Below, piece after piece: positions 21,101-31,139 of a stretch of DNA of 64,000 nucleotides. The DNA comes from Helianthus annuus (Eukaryota > Streptophyta > Magnoliopsida > Asterales > Asteraceae). Made by a program: the position numbers and the translations under genes. Every line of letters begins with the position of its first letter. Within the stretch, counting starts at the first letter, position 1. The notes beneath the pieces were generated by a model, which made no database searches, was not told where the DNA came from, and worked only from the letters and a program-made list of their open reading frames with translations. Location: positions 32,256,904 through 32,320,903 of the forward strand of contig NC_035444.2 in NCBI RefSeq assembly GCF_002127325.2. Direction: 5' to 3'.

Positions 21101-24100
21101 TGTCACACCCCCAATTTCCACGTGTCACCGGTGGGCCCGGTGTGGGGTACAGTGACGTAGTTGGCATCGTCATAGACAATCAACACAATATAATAATGCA
21201 CAGCGGAAGCAGAATAGAAACATTTCAACTTTAATTAAAGTGCAATAATAAATATCACAGTCGTTGAAATGGATCCACAGGCGGATCAAATAAAATAAGA
21301 TAAAATAATAGTTCAACAGATAAATGTCGTCCGAGTTTGCGAGACTATTGTGGACGCTCTCTAGGAAACAGCCAGCCTATTTCCGTATAGTACCTGCACT
21401 TAATCTTTTGGGAAAAATACGTCAGTTTACACTGGTAAATACAAATCGACTGACTCATTTTGAAAATGATTGAAAATTTATTTAAATGCACAAGGCATAA
21501 ATATTTTATTAACTTGGGATAATTATAAAATATAAACTTGTGAACGATTTACATGCACTTATATCTCTGGTGGCCCGGGATCTACTGTCCGGGCTAGAGA
21601 TTTAATTGACACACCACATCAAAGAGTTATACACGACGGGTGTACGCCTACACCCCGTGCTCTGGTCGTGGCCATCTCGTAAGAAAATGCCAAGGATATC
21701 CGGGACATGGTCAATAACCCCCCAAAGCCTTTAAGTAAGACAAGACTGTTTAAACGAAATCACACAAGCTATTCAAGACTGAACACCCATAGGGAGCAGG
21801 ACTTGTGCGCCCGATCAAGCGGTATTTTAAATACCGTACCCCAAGCCCGTATAGGGAAAATAAGTCAAAATGTATTTACCTGAGCAAGTATAAGTCACAA
21901 ACGATAAGTGGTGGTAGCTTTTACCGGGCTTCCTAATCTGGAACAAAGGTTTATAATTAACCTATTAGATTCCTAACGGCCTTTTATTTAAGCTTAAGCT
22001 TTGACCGGTTAGTTTTAGGAGTGATACGGTTTACGCACGATTAAGCGAAAGACCGGATAGAATGTGATTTAGACCCGACAAGTTTGAATACTTGTATAAT
22101 ATGGGTATACTAAATACATTCTGGATTTTGAAGCAAAAACGATATCGTTTGACCCGTTTCGGTCAATTTACGCAAACTAGTTACGTAAACCGAACCGAAC
22201 GCGAAAAGGGCGGTACGGGTAGCCAAAAGATTCAAATGCAAGTTCCCTGAATTAATATGCTTAGAGTATGATATTATATCAGTAAGTTATGTCCTATATT
22301 GCCCGGGATAATTTTAAACTCAATTTATGCCTTAGAAGGGCATTTTGGTCATTTAAAAGATAATAAAAGGGTAAAATTAGAAATCTGAGTTTCGGGTCTG
22401 GTTCATACAGTAAATATACTTAATATAACATATTATATCAGTGGGGTATGACCCATATATCAAATATATCATTTAAAACCAACTATGCACCGTAGGGGCA
22501 ATTTAGTAATTTCACAAGGGCTAAAAATGCCAAAACTGGAAACCTGAGTTCAAAATATCATACTTACTGTTATTATATGAAAATATGTGATTTACATCAG
22601 TAGGTATAAGTCTTATGGGTTTAAAACAAGTACAACGCTTACTATGCGCTTAAAACGCTAAAAATACGATTTAAGGGCGTTTTCGGGTTTTCGCAGTAAA
22701 TCTGAGATTTTTATATTTCCAGAAGTCTTATAATAATTTATTCATCATACAAAATCAGTAGAAAAAGGTTTCGGGTCAAATGGATGTGTAAAACTCGTTT
22801 TATGGCTAAAACGGTCAAAACCGACATAAGCCGAAATGGCTAGGTGATCGAGGATCCGTTCAGCCAAAAATTAATTAAAAATCATCAAAATTCCCAGAAT
22901 ATTATATATAATCAGTTGGTAAAAAGTTTTGTACCAAAACGTGGCCAGAAACGGGTTCTACGCAAAAAGGACCGTTTATGTAAATTTATAATATAGTTTA
23001 CGCTAATGGCCATAACTCACAATCTGGACCACCAACTGATCCGAAACTTTCGGTGCAAGTTTATATAATAAAAATAAAGATTTCTATCCTTTCACTTTTC
23101 CAAAAATCCCGTTTTAAATCAAAAAGGGCAAAATAGTCAACTTTATGCATAAACCGGAAACAAGCATTCGAATAGGCTAAACATAGACTCAATCAACGAA
23201 AATTCCAGAAAGTTTAACTAAAATAAAAATAGTCAAAATACTTTCCAATACAGATCTTGAACATGCATGTACGAATCCGAATCGATAGTCTACGAAATAA
23301 TCGTTTTACAAGACTTTCGGTTCCGATTCGTGTCTACACTATGGATTGTCGAGTTGATGATGATTAAAACACATTTATATATATGTTACAAGTTATTTTC
23401 AATGATCAATCAGGTTGCATGTCATCTATATCATTAATCATGTTATTTTTCACAAAGATTGCTTCTGTTGACTTTTTAGAACCATGTTTGACTCGCCATT
23501 AAGCATGCATGTAGTGGGAATCAGTTAGTACCCTTTAGAGGGTTTGTTTCCCACATAAATACTAATCTATAACAAGTTTCAATTCGAGAAAATACTGAAA
23601 GAAATCCGTTTAATCAGAAAGTCAAAGGTTATGAACACCCAGTTTGACTTTTACTAATAATCACAACAAGAATGGATTAGAGAACGAATTGAATGCTTAC
23701 AATGGTCCTATAGATGTTAAATGGTCACTAGTAGTCGACCTTGATCTTCAGAAATGCTCCAGAAAGCCTGCTTGAAGTTCTTGAATGTTGAGAGCTTATG
23801 TTCTTCAAGTGCAAATGATCAAAATGAGATCAATTCTTGTTTTAAATCAGTATTTTCGAGGTTCCTGTAGTTGTAGGCATGCAAGGCATGCTATTGGGTC
23901 GATTGGAGGTGCAAGTGAGCTGGATTCCACTCAAAATCGGAGCCAAAACAGCCCAATTCGCGACTGTTGTCGCTGGGCGCTGGGTCGCGGCCCGCGTGGC
24001 ACCTCAGGCGGGGCGCCTGGGGGTCAGCTGGTCAAACTTGGCTTATTTGTTGCGCGTTTGGTCCTTGAACTTTAGATGCGATGGTTTGGCTACTTATCTT

Positions 24101-24629
24101 GATCCGTAAACCCCCAACCTTGGCTTTTAAGGACCTTAGGACTTTTACCTACATGGTAATGCTCTCGGATAACTTTGCGCTCAACCGAAAAGCCCTGAAT
24201 TCGACGTTGACGCTTCTAGTCCCTTAAGTACGGTTTTGGCCATAACTTTCTCATACGTTGACGAAACTTCATGAAATTTTAACCACATATTCTAGTGAGT
24301 ATATTTTAGCTATACAAAGCTTCGGGTCTGCCAAAAGTTCACTCAGAGGTATAAATTAAACATGTTGACACTTTTGGCCCCTATAGTTTACAATACTTCA
24401 CTTTTAGGCAATTTCCGCGTCGTATGATCCATGAACCATCCGTTAAAGGTTATAAACATTATGTGGGGTTATCATAGAGCCTATTTCTCCATTGTCGACA
24501 CTTTGGACCCTTACGTTCCATAGTTTTCACTGTTTGTCACTTTTAGTCCCTTTAAAGTATGTTTTCACATAACGGAACCTTATGACACGTGTCAAGACAT
24601 TATTGGACGAAATTTTTCGAGGTGTTACA
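21101..24629 (-). repeat. 5' LTR of Tekay-like A
   Basis: 3529 bp, same ends and length as 10443-13971, followed by the TSD ACAGC. Confidence 0.95.
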
Positions 24630-24634
24630 ACAGC

Positions 24635-25092
24635 GCCTTAAGAACAGAGCAAAATAAAAAAAATACACGTGTGTACATTGCATTAACAACAACCTTCAGA
24701 ACCTCATAACATTCTTCAAATTCTCAATCAAACAATAATAATTTTCAACATCAAAACAATGAAAAATTGCAAACTTTTTTTCTCAATAATCAAACACATA
24801 AAAAAATCTTCAGAACCTCAATCAAACAATAACAATAATAACTTTCAAACATCAAAAACAATAAAAATTTACAAACTTCATACCTGGTTGGTAGCGATAA
24901 ACATCAGATCGGCTGGCGATTAAGAGGCGTGTGATGGAGGCGGAGAAGTGAGGATGGTGGTTCAGATAGCAGGCCACGGTGCGTGCGTGTGTGTGTATAT
25001 ATATATGCGTAATTCGAATACGCATTAAAAGGCTATTGTATGATAACCACTATACACACACGTGCGTGCGTGTGTGTGTATATATATATATA
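24635..25092. mobile_element. Right part of the element split by Tekay-like A, plus GT/TA microsatellites
   Basis: Resumes with GCGCCTTAAGAACAGAGC, matching the style of 10391-10410, and one more ACACGTGTGT motif. From about 24980 there are two nearly identical GCGT/GT/AT tracts (24980-25007 and 25063-25091) about 83 bp apart. I could not define the element's right end. Confidence 0.5.
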
Positions 25093-25389
25093 GGAGAGCG
25101 CTAAAATGAAAACCATCTCCAGTTGTAAAAACCGAGAAAACCACTTTCTAGCCACTAGATCAACAAGATGGATGGATTGGATCAAAAGTAAGTAAAATTA
25201 ATATTAAATACATTTTGTCTTATTATGTCTTTAATATTTTAATCCAAAAGGGTAGTTTAGTAAAATTAGTCTTTTTTGTCTTTTTGTTTTTATTATTTTT
25301 TATTACTTTTTTGTTTTATTATATTACTTTTTATTTTTTAAACAGAATTTTTTTGTTAAAAACATTTTTAAATTCAAATTTTTTTAACA

Positions 25390-25635
25390 AAACAATTTTT
25401 TTTGCGCGCCGGTTTTTGCACGCCGTTTTTGCGCCCGGCTTTTTCACCCATCGTTTTTTAACTCGTCGTTTTTGCACGCCGTTTTTTAAGCTTGGCTTTT
25501 TCAAGCGTCGTTTTTTAACGCGCCGTTTTTTAAGTCCCGTTTTAACGCGGCGTTTTTTATGTCCCGTTTTTTTCGCGGCGTTTTTATGCCTCGTATTCAC
25601 GCCCCTTGTTTAGGCGCCGTTTTATCACACGGTTT
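25390..25635. repeat. CGCCGTTTTT-type array
   Basis: A dozen or so degenerate units of (C)GCCGTTTTT(T) with TAACG or TTGCA linkers. Apparent reading frames across it (F/R-rich or K/R-rich) are products of the repeat. Confidence 0.8.
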
Positions 25636-25639
25636 TTTT

Positions 25640-26015
25640 ATGTTTTACAATTTACGTAGAAAAAGTTTTACGTTTTACGTTAAATACAAAAAAGTTTACG
25701 TTTTACGCTAAAAAAGTTTACGTTTTACATTAAACTTTTTAAACTTTTTACGTTTAACTTTTTACTTTTTACGTTTTCCGTTAAAATGTTTACGTTTTAC
25801 TTTTTACGTTAAAAAATTTACATTTTACATTTTACGTTTTACGTTAAAAAGTTTACGTTTTACGTTTTTACATTTTACGTTTTACGTTTTTACGTTTTAT
25901 GTTTTACGTTTTATGTTAAACTTTTTACGTTTTACGGTTTACGTTAAACTTTTTACGTTAAAAAATTTACGTTCTACATTAAAAACTTTACGTTTTACGT
26001 TAAAAAGTTTACGGT
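25640..26015. repeat. TTTTACGTTTTACG array
   Basis: Dozens of TTTACG units, some as TTTACGTTAAAAAG, over about 375 bp. Non-coding low-complexity DNA. Confidence 0.88.
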
Positions 26016-26218
26016 TTAGAACAAGCGGCCTATTTGCCAAAAAGGCCGTTCGCTCCTTTACGAATTAACAATTGGACCAGTTTTTAAAAAAATTAACTGT
26101 GTTAAAAATTGGAAAAAGGAAATTTTCATTTGAATTATTTTCATCAAAGCAAATAATACACCAAAAAAATGTGTTTGCTTAAATCAAAACACCAAAAACA
26201 CATAATCGATGACACTAA

Positions 26219-26668
26219 GGGGGTGTTTGGGGTTGAGTTTTGAAAATAGATTATGCGTTTTGAATAATCAGAATCAGATAATTAGCTGTAACAAAACGTG
26301 CTACAGAAAGATAGTGTTTGGATTTGATTATGTTGTTTGATATCACAATAATCAGATAATCAACATTGTTTGGATTTGATTATGTTGTTTGATATCACAA
26401 TAATCAGATAATCAACTATTTGAGTGTTTGACAAGTATATATATTTTAAAAAAATAAATAAGTGAAAACGTAAAAAATCAGTTTTTGGATTATCACGTTT
26501 TCCTGCAGCAAGGGGTGACCTACTTATGGATTATCACGTTTTGAACTCTACAAAACGTAAAAAATCACTTTTTATTAATTTTTTACCAAACACTCAAAAT
26601 AGATTTTTTGCGATTTCAAAACACAATAATCAAATAATCAGGTTGGAAACGCAATCCCAAACACCCCC
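26219..26668. mobile_element. Tourist-like (PIF/Harbinger) MITE
   Basis: 450 bp bounded by inverted ends GGGGGTGTTTGG and CCAAACACCCCC with the 3-bp TSD TAA (26216-26218 and 26669-26671). Both the end sequence and the TAA duplication are classic Tourist/Harbinger features. It contains a 52-bp tandem duplication (26315-26366 and 26367-26418). Confidence 0.93.
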
Positions 26669-26819
26669 TAACTAGGATCAGAAACAGATTAATTCAAATG
26701 ACGAATAATATGATGATGAACATGAAAGAACAACATCCTTGATTTAACAAAATTACTGGATAACACAATACAAGTACTATAACAGTAGCATTAAGCTAAT
26801 AATCCTGACAATCTCAAAC

Positions 26820-27130
26820 TCACCGGAGCTCCACCCGTCGGAAACCCCCGATGTCGCCGCCGCTCATCTCTCGGGTTCTCTGATCTCGATCAGCTCTCTC
26901 TCATTCCTGCCTCCCTCTCTCTTCGTCGCCGTCGAGAAGCCACCCCGCTGCCGCAGCGGCGGCGCCTCCATTGTCGTCGCCCGACGGTGTTCAGGGAGAG
27001 CAAAGGGGTGTTCAGGTGGGTTTAGCTGCTCGGAATTGGCGCTAAAACATCCGAACTATGGTCGAATCTTTATGATGAAGAGAGGGAGAGGAAGGGGTGC
27101 GACTCACCGGAGAAGAAGAGGGGGGGGGGT
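26820..27130. other. GC-rich stretch, possibly captured host gene DNA
   Basis: Much richer in CG and codon-like triplets (GCCGCCG, GGCGGCG) than its surroundings, then a run of 9 or more G near 27121. Short frames only; no protein family recognised. It may derive from a gene's 5' end. Confidence 0.4.
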
Positions 27131-27801
27131 GGAAGTGTTCCAGCCGGCGAGTAAATGAGAGAAACAGAGAGTGGATCTTGTGTGGCTACCATGTTTTGAG
27201 AGAAATCAGGCTAGTGTTTCAATATTGAAGATGAGAGGTGAGACATTGTGTGCACAAAGATGGAAATTGAGGTGATATGTTGTGTGCACAGAAATAGAAA
27301 TTGGGGGTTTTTCCTTTAGGTTTAGGTTGAAGAGAGAGAAACGTGTGTGATAATATAAAGAGAGAGAAAGCTGTGAGATATTATAAAGAGAGAGAAAGTT
27401 GTCTGGTGCATTAAATGGAGAAAGAGAGAGGGATTTGGCATTTGAGGTAAATGACCAAAATACCCTTTTGGTTGTCATATTCTGATTGGTTGAGAGTGGT
27501 TCTTGCGGTTCTTACAACTGGGGATGGTTTTCATTTTAGCGCTCCAATATATATAGGATGAGGTTCAAGAGTGAACAACTTCTTGTGAGTGAACTGAGTG
27601 AACTAATCTTGACCCTTGATCATTTTTAGATTAAAACGGTAAGATTGACATTAGCCAAGTATGTTTATTTAAAATTCCTTAATTTTCTCCTCTCTTATCT
27701 CTCTCTCTCTCTCTCTCTCATTTTTAATTATTTCTCCATCATTTCTTTATCCATAGATTTTGTTTTAATTTCAACTTTAATATTGTTTTTCTTTTTATTA
27801 T

Positions 27802-27840
<39 letters not shown>

Positions 27841-28104
27841 TATCATAATATATTGTTTTTAAATTTTTATAATTTTCAATAAATATTGAAAAATTTCTCT
27901 GAGATTGAAATTGTAATTATTTTTGGGCATTAACTTTTTTTTTTGAATATGTGATGAAGTTATTTATTTTTGAGTACATGTGATATGTTTCGTTTTCATT
28001 AATTTCATAATTTTTGTATGAATCTACTGGTGTGCATGCATAATATACTATATGTTAGACATATGTAACCATTTCTGAATATAATACACAGATGTATAAA
28101 AGTT

Positions 28105-28340
28105 TGTACACATGTGTATAAACTAACAGCTGTGTATTTTGTATAAACTGATAGTTAGCGAGACTGTACACACGTGTATATACTAACAGGTGTGTATCAT
28201 GTATAAACTGATAGTTAGCGAGACTGTACACATGTGTATAAACTAACCTCTGTGTATCTTGTATAAACTAATACTAGCGAGACTGTACACATGTGTATAC
28301 ACTAACAGCTGTGTATCTTGTATATACGAAAACTAGCCAT
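28105..28340. repeat. 60-bp tandem array with ACACATGTGTATA cores
   Basis: Units 28141-28200, 28201-28260 and 28261-28319 plus partial units at both ends. Each holds GTATAAACT, TAGCGAGACTGTACAC and CTAAC...TGTGTATC. The same ACACATGTGT core recurs in the 9583 element. Confidence 0.92.
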
Positions 28341-28390
28341 TGTTTAATAGGTGTGTATCATGTATAAACTTCGTCATAGATGAGGTTTAA

Positions 28391-28643
28391 TATGCATTCT
28401 TGGATATTCACAATTGTTCTTCGTGAAGTTTCACTGAATGAATTGTTATCAGAGGAGAGTACCTCAGAAAGATTTTGCTACATGAGATGGACAAAAAATC
28501 AAGAAAAAGATACTGATGCCAGTCATATGGCATTTTGTATTTTTTGTTCTTGAAGAAGGTTTGGATGAGGAGAAGAGATCAATGACACTGAAGAGTGGGT
28601 TGATTATAAAGATGAAGATCAAGATAAAGAAAAAGCGAAAAAC
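28391..28643 (+). repeat. Shared 253-bp segment, copy 1
   Basis: Over 95% identical by eye to 30668-30921, which lies in a different TA-bounded element. It includes coding-like sequence (plus-strand frame GEVSLNELL-like around 28425; an acidic frame around 28570), but this copy has no sustained frame. Confidence 0.9.
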
Positions 28644-28888
28644 TAGCCACATGTGTATACACTAACAGGTGTGTATCATGTATAAACTGATAGTTACGGA
28701 ATTTGATTATATTGTTTAATAAATGCAATTTACAAAAGACGCAAATACCCTTTTGTCAATTATTTTAAAGGGAAGTTACAATATTATAATTACAATCTTG
28801 CCATTGTTTAAAAATCTCTAGATGATGTAATCCAATGGCCCAGATTAGTTCACGCAGTTCACTCTAGGACCCTACCCTATATATATAT

Positions 28889-29040
28889 GAGAAGGATCCG
28901 TTAGGAACCACCCTTTATTGCGAGAACCAATAAAGGGTTCGACGAGCCGGTTCCAACGCCACTAGAATGAGTCCAATCAAAGTTCGTTTGAGTCGGTTCC
29001 CCGCTGTTCCCCACTTTTTTAGTGTTCCCCAATGAACCTT
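28889..29040. mobile_element. Short (152 bp) TA-bounded MITE-like unit
   Basis: Lies between two (TA)n tracts. The left end GAAGGATCCGTTAGGAACC resembles the reverse complement of the right end, AAGGTTCATTGGGGAACAC, at most positions. No coding capacity. Confidence 0.6.
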
Positions 29041-29057
29041 ATATATATATATATATA

Positions 29058-31130
29058 GGGTAGGGATTTAGGGAAAACGGTGGAAAGTGTGAGAACGGTG
29101 AGAACGCTTATGGATCGTCCGATCAAAACAACCTATGGACTAGATTAGCGCGATGGCGTTTTCGTAAATAACATCAATTTTATTACGTGGACACGCTTCA
29201 TTAAGGGTAAGAGGGTCTTTTGACTACTCCAAACAAAACTCCATCTCATGAAAATAAAACGCCAAACAAAAATCGCACACCATTCTAACTAAAAATGCCA
29301 TTAGATATAAAACGCCAAACTTAATTATAGTAAAATCCCGCCTAAAAAACCGCCAAAAAAATCCTATATATACAACATCTCAGACCTTCAATTAAATACA
29401 CACACAAAAGCCCCAAACGTCATATTTAATATAACCCATTCGTCTGATAAAACGCCAGAAAACCCAAACATCAAATATCTTCTAACCCAACAACGTTTTT
29501 TGAAATTCAGTTTGGTTGTCTGTAAGATTTCGCTCAATGAAATGGACAAAATCCTTAATTGAGGATGTTGTCCATTTCATTGAGTAAAATCTTATTGACT
29601 AATCCTCAACTTCCATCCAATTTATAACGCCAAAACATATAAAAACATTATTGAGCTTTGTTGTCAATAAAGTTTAGCTGTATGGGGTGGATAACATTGT
29701 CAGTTATCTTTCTTAACCGAGGATTAACAATGTTGTCCATCCCATACATCTAAACATTATTGATTTTAGCATGATCAAAATTTGAGGTTTAAGGTGTTCT
29801 TATTTCATGGCGTTCTTTTTATCGGTAAAACGCCAAAAAAGTTAAAAAATCAAACATCGGTCATTGTAAAATTCAAGCTTGCTGGCTGAAGGGTCTAAAC
29901 TCAATAACATTTTGCTGCATGAGATGAACAAATCTTCAAGAAAAAGATGTTGATGTCAGACTGTGTGCTTCCAAACAGCCACACAAAAAAAAACTACTTG
30001 AAAAAAAAAAAAACAAAATGAATCATATGAAAGTCGAACCAGCCAGTTAACATGATTCAAAAAAGAAGAAAGAGACTGATGACAGTGAAGATTTGGAAGA
30101 TCAATTGTTTATGTATTCTTTTTTTTATTTTCCTTTTCAGTTGATTATTATATAATAAAAACGCCACATGTAATAAAAACGCCAAAACAGCTAAAATGCT
30201 TGTTTAAACGCTATCATCCCGTAAAACGCCCCCAAAAAACTCCCAAACTATAATAAAATTACTTTGAAAAAAGTATTATAAAAACCCCCCCAAAAAAAAA
30301 ACAAAAAAAATAAAAAAATAAAAAGCAAACTTGAAAATGTAACTAGAAACAGAAAATACAAATCAGAAATACTGAAGATAGGGAAAATTTATTATATTAG
30401 AATCTAAAACGCCAAACTTGAAAGATGGGACGTGTTACAAACTTCAGAGATAAAGCTTATCAAAAACAATAATTACAAACAGTAACTGAAAAGACAAATA
30501 CTTTATTATAATAATGCACCGCCTAACTTAGGCGCCAAAAAGACAACCTATAAAATGATACGTCTCAGCAACTTTCATTTGATCAAACAAAAAAAAACCA
30601 ACGCCAATACTACTAAAAACCACTCACTGTAAAACGCCAACAAATAAAGAAAATCAAAGATGGCAAATATGCATTCTTGGATATTCACAATTGTTCTTCG
30701 TGAAGTTTCACTGAATGAATTGTTATCAGAGGGGAGTACCTCCGAAAGATTTTGCTACATGAGATGGACAAAAAATCAAGAAAAAGATACTGATGCTAGT
30801 CATATGGCATTTTGTAATTTTTTGTTCTTGAAGAAGGTTTGGATGAGGAGAAGAGATCAATGACACCGAAGAGTGGGTTGATTATAAAGATGAAGATCAA
30901 GATAAAGAAAAAGCGAAAAACCCACTCACACGTCATAGATCTATGTCCCCAAACATCCACAAAAAGCCAGTTCAACAGACGAGCACGCAAAAAATAATCA
31001 AACGGATGGGTTTGTTAAGTTTTACATAAAACGCCATATATTTGGTGACAGTTCTTGTACTATTAAAGAAGAGAGAGTCTGATGACAGTGAAGATTATGA
31101 AGAGAGATCCGATTAGGATTTTTAATTTAT
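29058..31130. mobile_element. TA-bounded element with AAAACGCC motifs, right end not found
   Basis: Begins GGGTAGGGATTTAGGG after a TA tract. More than ten AAAACGCC(A) motifs are scattered from 29268 to 31035. It contains three related coding-like segments: 29880-30110, 30668-30921 and 31060-31118, the last encoding KKRESDDSEDYEERSD and a stop. The right border is unclear, probably removed by or merged with the LTR-like DNA that follows. Confidence 0.55.
30668..30921 (+). pseudogene. Shared segment, copy 2: fragment of an unrecognised gene
   Basis: A plus-strand frame starting at 30660 (MANMHSWIFTIVLREVSLNE...) runs 67 codons and ends at a TGA. Another frame is acidic (DYKDEDQDKEKAK). It closely matches 28391-28643. 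I do not recognise the parent protein. Nearby repeats of GATGACAGTGAAGATT (30080, 31081) suggest that several exons of one gene were captured. Confidence 0.5.
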
Positions 31131-31139
31131 TTTCTTCGC

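Larger units (their letters stand above)
10443..24629 (-). mobile_element. Tekay-like Ty3/gypsy element A, full length, apparently intact
   Basis: 14,187 bp with 3529-bp LTRs (10443-13971 and 21101-24629) that look identical, flanked by the TSD ACAGC (10438-10442 and 24630-24634). Order on the minus strand: 5' LTR, perfect iMet primer site (21085-21097), 448-codon pre-gag ORF, about 1 kb spacer, 1525-aa gag-pol, polypurine tract (13972-13990), 3' LTR. The C-terminal chromodomain segment and the long LTRs fit the Tekay/Del clade. Equal LTR lengths and unbroken ORFs point to a very recent insertion; it may be able to transpose. Confidence 0.95.
25093..27545. mobile_element. TA-bounded element with about 50-bp terminal inverted repeats
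   Basis: The left end (25093-25144) and the reverse complement of the right end (27496-27545) share GAGCGCTAAAATGAAAACCA and then CCAGTTGTAA, with (TA)n directly outside both. No transposase is visible. The interior has repeat arrays, a nested Tourist-like MITE and a GC-rich stretch that resembles captured host DNA. It is a non-autonomous DNA-transposon-like unit; the superfamily is uncertain because the TA tracts hide any TSD. Confidence 0.78.
27556..28877. mobile_element. TA-bounded element with GG(A/G)TGAGGTTC-type inverted ends
   Basis: The left end reads GGATGAGGTTCAAGAGTGAAC, and the reverse complement of the right end reads GGGTAGGGTCCTAGAGTGAAC; both continue with GTGAACTAATCT. TA tracts lie on both sides. 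The interior carries a 60-bp tandem array and a copy of a shared 253-bp segment. No transposase is found. Confidence 0.75.

Noticed and set aside
10443..24629. Endogenous pararetrovirus
   Set aside because: Has LTRs, integrase and chromodomain in Ty3/gypsy order; no movement or coat protein typical of caulimovirids.
25215..25613. 132-codon F/R-rich frame and its minus-strand K/R-rich counterpart
   Set aside because: Produced by the CGCCGTTTTT array; no stop codons because of the repeat unit, not selection.
28105..28340. CRISPR-like regular array
   Set aside because: Units are contiguous 60-bp tandem repeats without unique spacers, in plant DNA.
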